This document shows, in pieces, positions 43,681-52,410 of a stretch of DNA of 64,000 nt; the stretch's first letter is position 1, and each line of letters opens with the position of its first letter. A model generated the notes under the pieces. That model saw nothing but the letters and a program-made list of their open reading frames with translations. It was not told the DNA's origin and made no database searches. Both the position numbers and the translations under genes were made by a program. Origin of the DNA: CAYRVX01 sp964427875 (GTDB lineage Bacteria; Planctomycetota; Phycisphaerae; SM23-33); assembly GCA_964427875.1 (NCBI GenBank), contig CAYRVX010000026.1:1-64000 (forward strand). Direction: 5' to 3'.

Positions 43681-43682
43681 AA

Positions 43683-44945
43683 TCACTTCGCCTTCACGTC
43701 GTAGCAGAAGAGCTTGTCGGCCCAGCGGAGGTAGAGCTTGCCGCCGCAGACGACCGGGTGGGCCCAGGCCGGGCCGCCCTGGCGGGGCAGCTCGAACTTG
43801 CCCTTGAGCTTGTAGCCGTCCGGCCTGGCCTCGATCAGGGCGACCTGCCCCTTCTGGTAGAGGAAGTAGAGGTGACCGTCGGCGGCGAAGACCGCGCCGG
43901 AGCCCCCGCCGGGCTGGGACTGCTGCCAGAGGACCTTGCCCGTCTTCATCTCGATGCAGGTGGGGTTTCCGGCCCCGTGCCCGTGGCCGCCGTAAATGTA
44001 GTCGCCGATTCGCAGGAATCCGCCGTGGTGGTTCTGGAAGGTCCTGCCGCCGAGGAAGTACACCTCCTCGGCCCCTGCGGGCGAGAGCTTCAGCAGCGCG
44101 GCCCCGGTGTTGTAGGCCGTGGAGCAAAAGACGTACTCGCCCTGCGCGACGGCCGTCGCGATGTTGGCCGTGCCGTTGTTGATCCGCCGGTAGTTCCAGA
44201 GGAACTTCCCGTCCTTCGCCGCCACGCCCACGAGCCCGAGGTTCTTGATCAGCGTGACGTACTGGCGGACGCCGCCGGCCTCGGTGGCGGTGACGGTCGA
44301 GTACTGGGCGTGGGCGCCCTTGCCGCGGAGGGACTCCGGCAGCGCGCACTGCCAGATCACCTCGCCCGTCTTCTTGTCCAGCGCAGCCAGGAGGGAGTCC
44401 TCCCCGCCGGGCGTGCAGATGAGGCTCTCGCCGCCGACGTAGGGCGACTCGGCGAACTTCCAGGTGGGCGTTCGGCCGCCGCCGAGGTCCTTCTGGAGGT
44501 TCTTCCGCCAGACCTCCTTACCCTCGGCGGCGTCGAAGCACGCCAGCTCGGCGTCCGTCGAGAGGGCGTAGATCAGCCCGTCGTTGAAGACAGGCGTGGA
44601 CTGCGTCTTGCCGCCGGCGGAGCTGACCTTGGCGGTCCAGAGCCGCTTGCCCGTGGCCTCCTCGAGCGCGATGACGGCCTGCCCCATGCTGCCGCTGCCG
44701 CCCATCGTGTAGATCTTCCCGCCGACGATCACGACCGTGGAATACCCGTTGCCCAGCTTCTCCGCCTGCCACGCCAGCGGCGGGCCGTCCGCCGGCCAGG
44801 ACTTCAGCAGCCCCGTTTCCGTGGAAACGGCGTCCCGGTTCGGCCCGCGCCAGTGCGGCCACTCCGCCTTGCCCGCCGCAGCCGGAAGCGGCGGAACGGT
44901 GGCCAACAGGACAACCGATACGGCAGCAACACATGGACTTCGCAT
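43683..44945 (-). CDS. Exported PQQ-like beta-propeller protein
   Basis: 420 residues with a signal peptide (about 1-24). It opens with WPHWRGPNRDAVSTETGLLK, the hallmark of the planctomycete PQQ-propeller family, and has seven or so blades with the repeat A.D..TGK.LW (for example ALEEATGKRLWTAKV and ALDKKTGEVIWQ). True PQQ-dependent catalytic residues are not evident, so it is likely a binding or scaffold protein in the periplasm. AAGGAG precedes the ATG. The small basic protein follows in the same operon. Confidence 0.88.
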   Translation of the reverse strand: MRSPCVAAVSVVLLATVPPLPAAAGKAEWPHWRGPNRDAVSTETGLLKSWPADGPPLAWQAEKLGNGYSTVVIVGGKIYTMGGSGSMGQAVIALEEATGKRLWTAKVSSAGGKTQSTPVFNDGLIYALSTDAELACFDAAEGKEVWRKNLQKDLGGGRTPTWKFAESPYVGGESLICTPGGEDSLLAALDKKTGEVIWQCALPESLRGKGAHAQYSTVTATEAGGVRQYVTLIKNLGLVGVAAKDGKFLWNYRRINNGTANIATAVAQGEYVFCSTAYNTGAALLKLSPAGAEEVYFLGGRTFQNHHGGFLRIGDYIYGGHGHGAGNPTCIEMKTGKVLWQQSQPGGGSGAVFAADGHLYFLYQKGQVALIEARPDGYKLKGKFELPRQGGPAWAHPVVCGGKLYLRWADKLFCYDVKAK

Positions 44946-44994
44946 GGGATAATCTCCTTCACATACGGACGGCTCCCAACGCGGGGACCCGCAC

Positions 44995-45624
44995 CTACAG
45001 GTCCGCCTCGCGGGCCAGCCTCAACATCTCATCCAACATCCGCCCGAGGTATGGACACTTGTCGTAAGCCACTCTTGGGTCGAGTTTGCGGAAGAGCCTG
45101 ACTCCGTCCACGACCTTCCTGTACTCCTTTCGCAGGGCTCTCCGGTACACTCCCCTCAACCGTTGGGCCGGCGGGTCGTCGAAGTCTACCGCTTCAGGTG
45201 CTGTCGCGCACTCACGGCGGACCCCTTCCCCAACCACCGAGGGGAAGATGCCTGGATCGCTCAGGAACCACGCCTCAGTTTCGTGGACGGCAAAGAACAT
45301 GCGGAATCCATCGTTGCCGACGAGGCCCTCATAGTGACGGACGCCCCATTCGTACCGGTCTTCAGCAGTCGTCCGGTCGGGAGGATAGGCCGCTCCCTCG
45401 TAGAGGTCCAATAGCCCAACTGCCGCAATCACCTCGGCCCTCGTGTCGCGCCGGAGGTGGAAGTCCACCCTCCGCGCGATGCTCTTCCGGAACTCGCCGC
45501 TTCCGCCGAGCTTGACAACGCGCACGCCGACCGGCTGCGATAGCCTCGCGTTCAGCCACCGGGCAAGGAAATCCCCAAGGCCCATCTGTTCGGTGCGCCC
45601 CTCGGCGAAGAGGAAGAACCTCAT
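44995..45624 (-). CDS. DUF4276 protein, TOPRIM-like effector
   Basis: 209 residues. It matches DUF4276 as I know it: the N-terminal FLFAEGRTEQMGLGDFLARW (EG.TE motif), a central VGLLDLY and the conserved HETEAWFLSDP near residue 115. DUF4276 proteins are commonly encoded next to RecF/OLD-type ATPases and are thought to be TOPRIM-like nucleases or toxins. Its ATG overlaps the upstream ATPase gene's TGA by 4 bases. The arrangement resembles split OLD-type or PARIS-type defence pairs (ATPase plus TOPRIM), though the domain family differs from PARIS AriB. Confidence 0.8.
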   Translation of the reverse strand: MRFFLFAEGRTEQMGLGDFLARWLNARLSQPVGVRVVKLGGSGEFRKSIARRVDFHLRRDTRAEVIAAVGLLDLYEGAAYPPDRTTAEDRYEWGVRHYEGLVGNDGFRMFFAVHETEAWFLSDPGIFPSVVGEGVRRECATAPEAVDFDDPPAQRLRGVYRRALRKEYRKVVDGVRLFRKLDPRVAYDKCPYLGRMLDEMLRLAREADL

Positions 45625-46841
45625 CCCTCCTCCTCCGACTCTATGATCGCCGCCTCCCCCGTGCGGAGGATCTCACCAAGCGAGAAACGTTTGACCCACT
45701 GGGCCAGCGCCTCGGCGGAGAGGCTGCGCAGGGTTGTCCCCTGCCCTTCCTGCCATTCCACGACCGTCGTCGTGGGGATCGTGTCCTTGAAGCAGTCCAG
45801 GAACTCGGGCGAGTGCGTCGTCAGGACGACCTGCGTCCGACTGGCGGCCCCTGCCGCGAATTCGGCGATAATGTGCTGCATCGTCGGATGCAGACCGGTT
45901 TCCGGTTCGTCGATCGCGATCAGCGGCGGCGGATCGGGGTTCGCCAGGATGGCCAGGAGGTACAGGAACCGAATCGTGCCGTCAGACAGATCTGCCGCCG
46001 ACTGCTCTCGCGACATGCTCTTCCATCGCACGCGAAGCTGTATCCGCTGGTCGGCCTCGGGCGGGAACACCATCTCGTCGAAGTCATCCCCAAAGGCGGC
46101 ACGCATCGCTTGATCCAGGTCGCGCTTGAAGTCCCGGTTCCCGGTGTAGAGTGTGTGAAGGACAGAGATCAGATTCTCGCCCGCCGTATCCAAACGCGTT
46201 TCGCGCCGGGCGACCGTTCCGTGGCGAGGCGCCGAGTCCCGCCCCACGTGGAACTCAGGGTGGATGCCCCAACCAGCCACGTTTCTCTGGAAGTTCCTAA
46301 CCGCCGGATGGGCGCTGAAGGCTGCCGCAACTGTCGAGAGAAGGGCTTCGTGATCAAGTATGTTGCGCTCTGGTACCCGAGGTCTCGCGCCTGCTGCATC
46401 CAGGATTGTCGCACTTGTCCCACTACGGTGCAGCAGGAAAACCTGGCCAGTCGCGGGTTTCTCTTCTTTCGTCCGGAAGGGCGTTCCCAAGTGCTCATCT
46501 TCGACCCGATATGCGCCGCTTACGCCGACCCGTCCCAATCCCAAATGATAGCTCCGCCTCAGCCCTTGAGGAACACCAGACTCACCATCGATCTGTAAGG
46601 TATTCATCTCAAGGTCAATCCGCTCCGCTTGCCCATCCCAGACCATCGGGAGCATGCCGCCCTCCTGCTGCACCCATTTGGACAAGCGCCCATTGGCAGC
46701 AGCGTTGAGCAGTTGCAGCACCCCCAACAGGTTGGACTTCCCGTCTCCATTTGGGCCGATGAGGACGTTCAGATCGCCGGGGCGCCAGACGACGTCCCTG
46801 AGCGAACGGTAGCCCCGGACCTTCAGTTCGGTGATCTTCAC
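45621..46841 (-). CDS. RecF/OLD-type AAA ATPase paired with DUF4276
   Basis: 406 residues from a GTG that follows GGAGA; homology begins VKITELKVRGYRSLRDVVW. Walker A is IGPNGDGKSNLL, the signature is DLSDGTIRFLYLLAIL, Walker B is PPLIAIDEPETGLHPTMQ and the switch is VVLTTHSPEFLDCF. The helical insertion is short, so it is not a Rad50 type. ATPases of this class sense foreign or damaged DNA and control a partner nuclease. The downstream DUF4276 gene overlaps by 4 bases. Role as a defence pair is inferred from partner and family. Confidence 0.88.
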   Translation of the reverse strand: MKITELKVRGYRSLRDVVWRPGDLNVLIGPNGDGKSNLLGVLQLLNAAANGRLSKWVQQEGGMLPMVWDGQAERIDLEMNTLQIDGESGVPQGLRRSYHLGLGRVGVSGAYRVEDEHLGTPFRTKEEKPATGQVFLLHRSGTSATILDAAGARPRVPERNILDHEALLSTVAAAFSAHPAVRNFQRNVAGWGIHPEFHVGRDSAPRHGTVARRETRLDTAGENLISVLHTLYTGNRDFKRDLDQAMRAAFGDDFDEMVFPPEADQRIQLRVRWKSMSREQSAADLSDGTIRFLYLLAILANPDPPPLIAIDEPETGLHPTMQHIIAEFAAGAASRTQVVLTTHSPEFLDCFKDTIPTTTVVEWQEGQGTTLRSLSAEALAQWVKRFSLGEILRTGEAAIIESEEEG

Positions 46842-46932
46842 TGTTGGTCTCCAGCATCTGTCGACCAGGAGGATGATACACACCCACGGGTCCCGGCGTC
46901 CAGCGGGAGTTGGGAGGCGCTGTCATGAGAAA

Positions 46933-46960
46933 CGCGCGGGGCAAGCCCCGCCGCTAAACG
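46933..46960. repeat. 28-bp dispersed repeat, copy 2
   Basis: CGCGCGGGGCAAGCCCCGCC followed by GCTAAACG, with a GCGGGGC/GCCCCGC hairpin; 27 of 28 bases match the copy at 30444-30471. It lies between the ATPase gene start and a degraded gene. Confidence 0.75.
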
Positions 46961-46986
46961 TCCCGCGCAGGTCACGCTGGCACGCA

Positions 46987-47208
46987 TCACTCCTTCAGCA
47001 GCGAGTCGAAGATGCTCCACGGCTCGAAGAGGCTGATCGCGCCTTTGTCGGGGATGCCGATGTAGAGGGCCATGCCGATCTCCTCGCCCGCCTGGAGCTT
47101 CAGGCCGCACATCTCGTTCCTCGGCAGGGCGAGCTCCAGCACGTCCGCGCCGCCCGCGGCGGAAACGAGAGCGAGAACGACAGCCGATCCCAAACCGAAC
47201 TTGCGCAT
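46987..47208 (-). pseudogene. Internally deleted sugar-binding-like secreted protein
   Basis: 73 codons: a signal peptide (MRKFGLGSAVVLALVSAAGG) joined after a few residues to what reads as the C-terminal end of a CBM9-like domain (LELALPRNEMCGLKLQAGEE and GMALYIGIPDKGAISLFEP). Full members have 150 or more residues between these parts, so most of the gene is missing. The frame is intact, and expression as a short exported peptide is possible but unlikely to be functional. Confidence 0.5.
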
Positions 47209-47340
47209 TGCACCGTTTCCTTTCTCAGGCGTTTCGGCCCGCGGATCCCTCGCAAAGCCGCCAGGTGCGAGCTACAATTCCCTTCGCCGTTGACCCGCAC
47301 TCTCCGAGACACGCAAGAGACCACGGAAAGGACACGGACG

Positions 47341-48315
47341 ATGAGGCAGACTAACACGCTGAGAGCCGCATTGACAGGCCTTGCTGCCCTGGCGGTCTTG
47401 CTGGCCGGCTGTCGAAAGCAACAGAAGCCGCAGACCAGGGGCACGATCGCGCTGAGCGTGCTGACGCTCACGAACCCGTTTTTCAAGGAGATCGCCGACA
47501 GCATGACCGACGAGGCCGCCAGGCACGGCTACGACGTGATCGTCACCAGCGGCGAGTTCGACGTGGCCAAGCAGCAGGACCAGGTCAAGGACTTCATCGT
47601 CAAGAAGGTCACGGCGATCGTGCTGACGCCGTGCGACTCGAAGTCGATCGGCCCGGCGATCAAGGAGGCGAACGGGGCGGGCATTCCGGTGTTCACGGCC
47701 GACATCGCCTGCCTGGCGCCCGGCGCGAAGGTGGTCTCGCACGTCGCGACGGACAACTTCGGCGGCGGCAAGCTGGCCGCGGTGGCGCTCGTGGAGGCCC
47801 TCGTCAAGCGCGGCGAGGCCACCGGCGAGATCGCCATCATCGACCATCCCGAGGTCGAGTCCGTCATCCTGCGGACGAAGGGCTTCAAGGAGCAGCTCGC
47901 CGAGGAGAACAAGAAGCCCGGCGTGGACCTGGAGATCGTCAAGCAGCTTCCCGGCGGCGGCGCCCAGGAGAAGGGCCAGAAGACCATGCAGGACATCCTC
48001 CAGGCCAACCGCGACCTCAAGGCCGTCTTCGCCATCAACGACCCGTCCGCCCTCGGCGCGGTGGCCGCCCTCGAGGCCGCCAAGAAACTCGACCAGGTGG
48101 TCGTCATCGGCTTCGACGGCCAGCCAATAGGCAAGCAGGCCATCAAGGAGGGCAAGATCTACGCCGACCCGATCCAGTTCCCCGACCGGATCGGCCGGCG
48201 GACCGTCCGGGCCGTCCTCGATCACCTCGCGGGCAGGGAGCTGCCCAAGGAGATCCTGATCCCCACGGCCCTGTACCGCCGGGCCGACGCCGAGAAAGAC
48301 CCGTCCCTGAAGTAG
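47341..48315 (+). CDS. Ribose-type ABC transporter substrate-binding lipoprotein
   Basis: 324 residues. A lipoprotein signal (LAALAVLLAGC) gives an N-terminal lipidated Cys. The type I periplasmic-binding fold follows: TLTNPFFKEIADSMTDEA (first lobe), QQDQVKDFIVKKVTAIVLTP, FTADIACLAPGAKVVSHVAT (ligand loops) and VVVIGFDGQPIGKQAIKEGK (hinge). It resembles RbsB/XylF-type sugar or AI-2 binders. It heads a three-gene operon with the ATPase and permease; 11 bases separate it from the next gene. Confidence 0.93.
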   Translation: MRQTNTLRAALTGLAALAVLLAGCRKQQKPQTRGTIALSVLTLTNPFFKEIADSMTDEAARHGYDVIVTSGEFDVAKQQDQVKDFIVKKVTAIVLTPCDSKSIGPAIKEANGAGIPVFTADIACLAPGAKVVSHVATDNFGGGKLAAVALVEALVKRGEATGEIAIIDHPEVESVILRTKGFKEQLAEENKKPGVDLEIVKQLPGGGAQEKGQKTMQDILQANRDLKAVFAINDPSALGAVAALEAAKKLDQVVVIGFDGQPIGKQAIKEGKIYADPIQFPDRIGRRTVRAVLDHLAGRELPKEILIPTALYRRADAEKDPSLK

Positions 48316-48326
48316 CGAGAAGCGTG

Positions 48327-49835
48327 ATGGTCACCCCCGCCGGGCCCGCGGAAGGCGAGCCGCTGCTGGTCATGGAAGGCATCGACAAGTCCTTCCCCGG
48401 CGTCCATGCGCTCGACCACGTGGACCTGACGCTCGCCGGCGGAGAGGTCCTCGCCCTGCTCGGCGAGAACGGGGCCGGAAAGAGCACACTCATCAAGGTC
48501 CTCAGCGGCGCCTACCTGCCCGAGGCGGGCGGCATCCGCATCGCCGGGCGCACGGCCGACATCGCCGGCCCCCTCGACGCCCAGCGTGCCGGCGTGGCCG
48601 TCATCTACCAGGAGTTCAACCTCGTCGCCCCGATGAGCGTGCGGGAGAACATCTTCCTGGGCCGGGAGCGAACGGCCGCGGGGCTCCTGCGCCACGGCGA
48701 TGAGCGGCGCCGGGCCGCGGAGCTCTTCGGGCGAATCGGCGTCGAGGTCGATCCCGACGCCCTCTGCCGGGACCTGTCCGTCGCCCAGCAGCAGGCCGTC
48801 GAGATCGCCAAGGCCCTCAGCCTCGACGCGAGGATCGTCGTGATGGACGAGCCGTCGGCGACGCTGACGCCCCAGGAGGTCCGCCGCCTGTTCGCCATCA
48901 TCCGCGACCTGCGAGCCCAGGGCATCGGCGTCATCTACATCAGCCATCGGATCGACGAGATCTTCCGGATCGCCGATCGCGTCATGGTCCTCCGCGACGG
49001 AAGGCACATCGCCACGCGCGAGGTCGACGACGTCGATCGCGACCGGCTCATCGAGATGATGGTCGGGCGGAGGCTCGACAGCGAGTTCCCCCGGCGCGAC
49101 GTTGTGCCGGGGCCCGAGCGGCTGGTGGTTCGCGGCCTGAGCCGCGGCCGAAGGGTCCGCGACGTGTCCTTCACCGTGCGGCGCGGCGAGGTGCTGTGCC
49201 TCACCGGGCTCGTCGGCGCGGGCAGGACGGAGACGGCCCGGCTGATCTTCGGCGCCGACCGACCCGAGAGCGGCTCGATCGAGCTGGACGGGAAGCGGCT
49301 GCGCGTTCGCGGCCCGCGCGACGCCATCCGCTGCGGCATCTGCCTGCTGACCGAGGACCGCAAGGGCCAGGGGCTTCTGCTCAGCCAGAGCGTCCGGGAG
49401 AACTTCGGCCTGCCGAACCTCCCGGAGTTCTGCCGTTTCGGCTTCGTCCGCCGCCGCCGGGAACGGGAGGCGCTGGGGGGCTACGTCGAGGCCCTCCGCA
49501 TCCGCCCCCCCGACGGCGAGCGCCGGGCGGGCGACCTCTCCGGCGGAAACCAGCAGAAGGTCGTGCTGGCCAAGTGGCTCCAGCGCAACTGCGAGGCGGT
49601 CCTCTTCGACGAGCCGACGCGCGGCATCGACGTCGGCGCGAAGTATGAGATCCATCTGCTCATCAACGAGCTGGCCGCGGGCGGCAAGGCGATCGTCATG
49701 ATCAGCTCCGAGCTGCCCGAGGTGCTCGGCATGAGCGACCGCATCCTCGTCATGCACGACGGGCGGATCACCGGCGAGATCACCGACGTGCCGAACGCCA
49801 CGCAGGAACAGATCATGGAACTGGCGGTGGGCTGA
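48327..49835 (+). CDS. Ribose-type ABC transporter ATPase, duplicated (RbsA/MglA family)
   Basis: 502 residues with two nucleotide-binding domains. The first has Walker A GENGAGKSTLIKVLSGAY, signature LSVAQQQAVEIAKAL (changed from LSGGQ) and Walker B IVVMDEPSATLT. The second has a degenerate Walker A (GLVGAGRTETARLIFG, Lys replaced by Arg), signature LSGGNQQKVVLAKWL and Walker B AVLFDEPTRGIDVGAK. This one-active, one-degenerate pattern is standard for RbsA/MglA. It powers sugar import with the flanking binding protein and permease. Confidence 0.95.
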   Translation: MVTPAGPAEGEPLLVMEGIDKSFPGVHALDHVDLTLAGGEVLALLGENGAGKSTLIKVLSGAYLPEAGGIRIAGRTADIAGPLDAQRAGVAVIYQEFNLVAPMSVRENIFLGRERTAAGLLRHGDERRRAAELFGRIGVEVDPDALCRDLSVAQQQAVEIAKALSLDARIVVMDEPSATLTPQEVRRLFAIIRDLRAQGIGVIYISHRIDEIFRIADRVMVLRDGRHIATREVDDVDRDRLIEMMVGRRLDSEFPRRDVVPGPERLVVRGLSRGRRVRDVSFTVRRGEVLCLTGLVGAGRTETARLIFGADRPESGSIELDGKRLRVRGPRDAIRCGICLLTEDRKGQGLLLSQSVRENFGLPNLPEFCRFGFVRRRREREALGGYVEALRIRPPDGERRAGDLSGGNQQKVVLAKWLQRNCEAVLFDEPTRGIDVGAKYEIHLLINELAAGGKAIVMISSELPEVLGMSDRILVMHDGRITGEITDVPNATQEQIMELAVG

Positions 49836-49841
49836 TATCAC

Positions 49842-51215
49842 ATGCGGACGAGCAGGTTCAACTCGGCGCTGCTGCGGGGCCTGTCGGACTACGGGATGGT
49901 GCTGGGTCTGCTGGTCCTGTGCGCGTTCTTCAGCTACGCGACGTGGGCGGCCCAGCACCCCGCCGGGGCCGACGCCGGCCGGCAACTGGGCGAGCAGATC
50001 GTCCGCCGGTTCGCGGCCCGGTCGGATCTGCACCTGCTGATCGTCGCGCGGGCGAGCCGCCAGGACGGCGAGTTCGCGGCGGAGCTCGAGGGCGCGCTGA
50101 GGCGCGGCGGCTTCGCGAACGTGGAAGTGGTCCGCGGCTCGCCGCGCGACGCCCGGGCGGCGCTGACGCGGCGGCACCAGGCGGGCGGGCGGCTGGACCT
50201 GATCGCCGGCACGCACGCCACCGCCGCGTGGGAGGTCTTCGCCGACCTGGCGAGCGACTTTGCCCCCTTCGCCGGCGCCGAGGTCCTCGCGCCCGAGCCG
50301 TACTGGTGGCCGACGTTCCTGACGAGGGACAACCTGCTGAACGTCACGATCCAGATCGTGGTGATCGCCATCCTCGCCGTCGGCGTGACGATGGTCATCA
50401 TCACCGGCGGGATCGACCTGTCGGTCGGCAGCCTGATCGCCCTGTCGAGCGTGGTGGCGGCGGTGCTGATCCGCGACGCCGCCGGCGGCAGGGGCGCCAC
50501 GGCCGTCGGCATGATCCTCTGCTGCCTGGCGGGGATCGGGCTCTGCGCGGTCGTGGGCCTCTTCGACGGCGCGATGGTCACCTTCTTCGACGTCCCGCCG
50601 TTCATCGCGACGCTGGCGATGCTCCTCGTCGCCAGCGGGCTGGCGTACATCATCGCCCAGGGCCAGTCGATCCAGGACGTGCCGGACTCGTTCGTCTGGC
50701 TCGGCCGCGGGCGGAACCTTCTGGGCATTCCCAACGCCGTGGTCATGACGGCCGGGCTCTACGCAGCCGCCCACGTGCTGATGACCCAGACTAAGTGGGG
50801 GCGGTACATCTACGCCGTCGGCGGCAACGCCGAGGCGGCCCGGCTCTCCGGCGTGCCCGTCCAGCGGGTCAAGCTCCTGGTCTACGCCGCCAGCGGCGCC
50901 CTGGCGGGCCTGGGCGGCGTCGTGACGGCCTCGCAGCTCAAGAGCGGCTCGCCCAGGTTCGGGCCGTGGTACGAGCTCTACGCCATCGCCGCCGTCGTGG
51001 TGGGCGGCACGAGCCTCTCCGGCGGGGAGGGCAAGGTCCTCGGCACGCTGATCGGCGCGCTCATCATCGCCGTCATCTGGAACGGCATGAACCTCACCGA
51101 CGTCGAGAGCTACACGCAGAAGGTCGTCCTCGGCGCCGTAATCCTCGGGGCCGTCCTGCTGGACCGCCTCAAGAAACGCGGCTGGGACTTCCTGAGGCGG
51201 AAACGTCCCGTGTGA
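49842..51215 (+). CDS. Ribose-type ABC permease with extra extracytoplasmic domain
   Basis: 457 residues, about 120 more than usual for RbsC. After the first TM helix (LGLLVLCAFFSYATWAA) an inserted domain (about 40-150) contains GRQLGEQIVRRFAARSDLHL and LLIVARASRQDGEFAAELEG, then GGFANVEVVRG, and resembles one lobe of a periplasmic-binding fold. The normal permease core follows: TIQIVVIAILAVGVTMVIIT, GGIDLSVGSLIALSSVV (family signature) and LAGLGGVVTASQLKSGSPRF. It starts 6 bases after the ATPase gene. The insertion could bind ligand or the binding protein directly. Confidence 0.88.
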   Translation: MRTSRFNSALLRGLSDYGMVLGLLVLCAFFSYATWAAQHPAGADAGRQLGEQIVRRFAARSDLHLLIVARASRQDGEFAAELEGALRRGGFANVEVVRGSPRDARAALTRRHQAGGRLDLIAGTHATAAWEVFADLASDFAPFAGAEVLAPEPYWWPTFLTRDNLLNVTIQIVVIAILAVGVTMVIITGGIDLSVGSLIALSSVVAAVLIRDAAGGRGATAVGMILCCLAGIGLCAVVGLFDGAMVTFFDVPPFIATLAMLLVASGLAYIIAQGQSIQDVPDSFVWLGRGRNLLGIPNAVVMTAGLYAAAHVLMTQTKWGRYIYAVGGNAEAARLSGVPVQRVKLLVYAASGALAGLGGVVTASQLKSGSPRFGPWYELYAIAAVVVGGTSLSGGEGKVLGTLIGALIIAVIWNGMNLTDVESYTQKVVLGAVILGAVLLDRLKKRGWDFLRRKRPV

Positions 51216-51399
51216 TGCCGGGCGCTCGGTGGATCCGGCTCCGGTTCGACGGCCATCCCCGCCGACCCAGCTACCGTCGGCTCGGTCCCGGCCCAATCGC
51301 AACTCGTCAGGCAGACACGAACGCTCCCGCTCGTTGTGGCCCCACGAGAGCAGAACAGATTGACCTGCCATAGCGACGTGAGTATGCTTCCGTAGGACG

Positions 51400-52410
51400 A
51401 TGGCGGGTCAGGACACAGACAGACTGACGTTCGCAGATGCCTCCAAGCGCGCCGTCCTGCAGCACTACGCGCCGCCGTGCATCGGTTCCCTGCCGACTGC
51501 GCAGACGGCGATTCCGCGGCTGGCCAAGGACGGCGTGGCTGTGCGTGACATCGAGGCCGTCCTGCCCACGCTGCCGACGCGCCACGAGTTCAGACGCGCC
51601 GACGCGAGGCAGCTCGGCTCGTTGCCTGACCGAAGCGTACACCTTGTTGTCACGTCCCCGCCCTACTGGACGCTCAAGGAATACAACGAACGCGAAGGCC
51701 AGTTGGGAAGCGTGGCCGACTACGAGACATTCCTTCAGGAACTCGACAGGATCTGGTCCCACTGCTACCGCGCGCTGGTGCCGGGCGGGCGGTTAGTATG
51801 CGTTGTAGGGGATGTGTGCCTGTCGCGGCGCAGGAACAACGGGCGCCATACCGTCGTTCCTCTCCACGCCTCTATCCAGGAGCATTGCAGGGCCATCGGC
51901 TTCGACAACCTCGCGCCGATCATCTGGCACAAGATTGCCAATGCGACGCTTGAGGTGTCCGGCGGAAGCAGCTTCCTCGGCAAGCCCTACGAGCCCAACG
52001 CGGTCATAAAGAATGACATCGAGTTCATCCTGATGGAGCGCAAGCCGGGCGGCTACCGAAGCCCTCAGTTCATCGAACGTGCGTTCAGCGTCATCCCCGA
52101 CGCGCTGCACAAGCTCTGGTTTCGGCAGATATGGACGGACGTGCCCGGCGCTTCAACGCGGACTCATCCCGCCCCGTTTCCCCTGGAGCTGGCTACTCGC
52201 CTTATCCGGATGTTCAGCTTCGTTGGCGATACCGTTTTGGATCCTTTCCTCGGCTCAGGTACCACTTCGCTTGCGGCTTGGCAGACGGGCAGGAACAGCA
52301 TCGGCGTCGAGCTGGACGAAGCGTATCTGGACGCCGCGGTCCGCAGGTTCAGGCGACATTCCTCCCTGCTGGGGAGCAGTCACACCGTCGAAGTAATCAG
52401 ACAGGAATGA
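51400..52410 (+). CDS. DNA methyltransferase, N4/N6 beta class
   Basis: 336 residues. Motif IV, TSPPYW (85-90), comes before motif I, DPFLGSGTTSLAAWQTGRNS (about 284-303), the beta-class order. TSPPYW with Trp favours N4-cytosine but does not exclude N6-adenine. It overlaps the endonuclease gene by 4 bases (ATGA), so this is a restriction-modification operon. Known PaeR7I methyltransferases are N6-adenine enzymes of another class, so this partnership is unusual. Many CTCGAG sites occur in the window (for example 4502-4507 and 48070-48075), so protection would be needed if that is the target. Confidence 0.88.
   Translation: MAGQDTDRLTFADASKRAVLQHYAPPCIGSLPTAQTAIPRLAKDGVAVRDIEAVLPTLPTRHEFRRADARQLGSLPDRSVHLVVTSPPYWTLKEYNEREGQLGSVADYETFLQELDRIWSHCYRALVPGGRLVCVVGDVCLSRRRNNGRHTVVPLHASIQEHCRAIGFDNLAPIIWHKIANATLEVSGGSSFLGKPYEPNAVIKNDIEFILMERKPGGYRSPQFIERAFSVIPDALHKLWFRQIWTDVPGASTRTHPAPFPLELATRLIRMFSFVGDTVLDPFLGSGTTSLAAWQTGRNSIGVELDEAYLDAAVRRFRRHSSLLGSSHTVEVIRQE

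Noticed and set aside
44995..46841. PARIS system
   Set aside because: The effector is DUF4276, not DUF4435; only the logic is similar.
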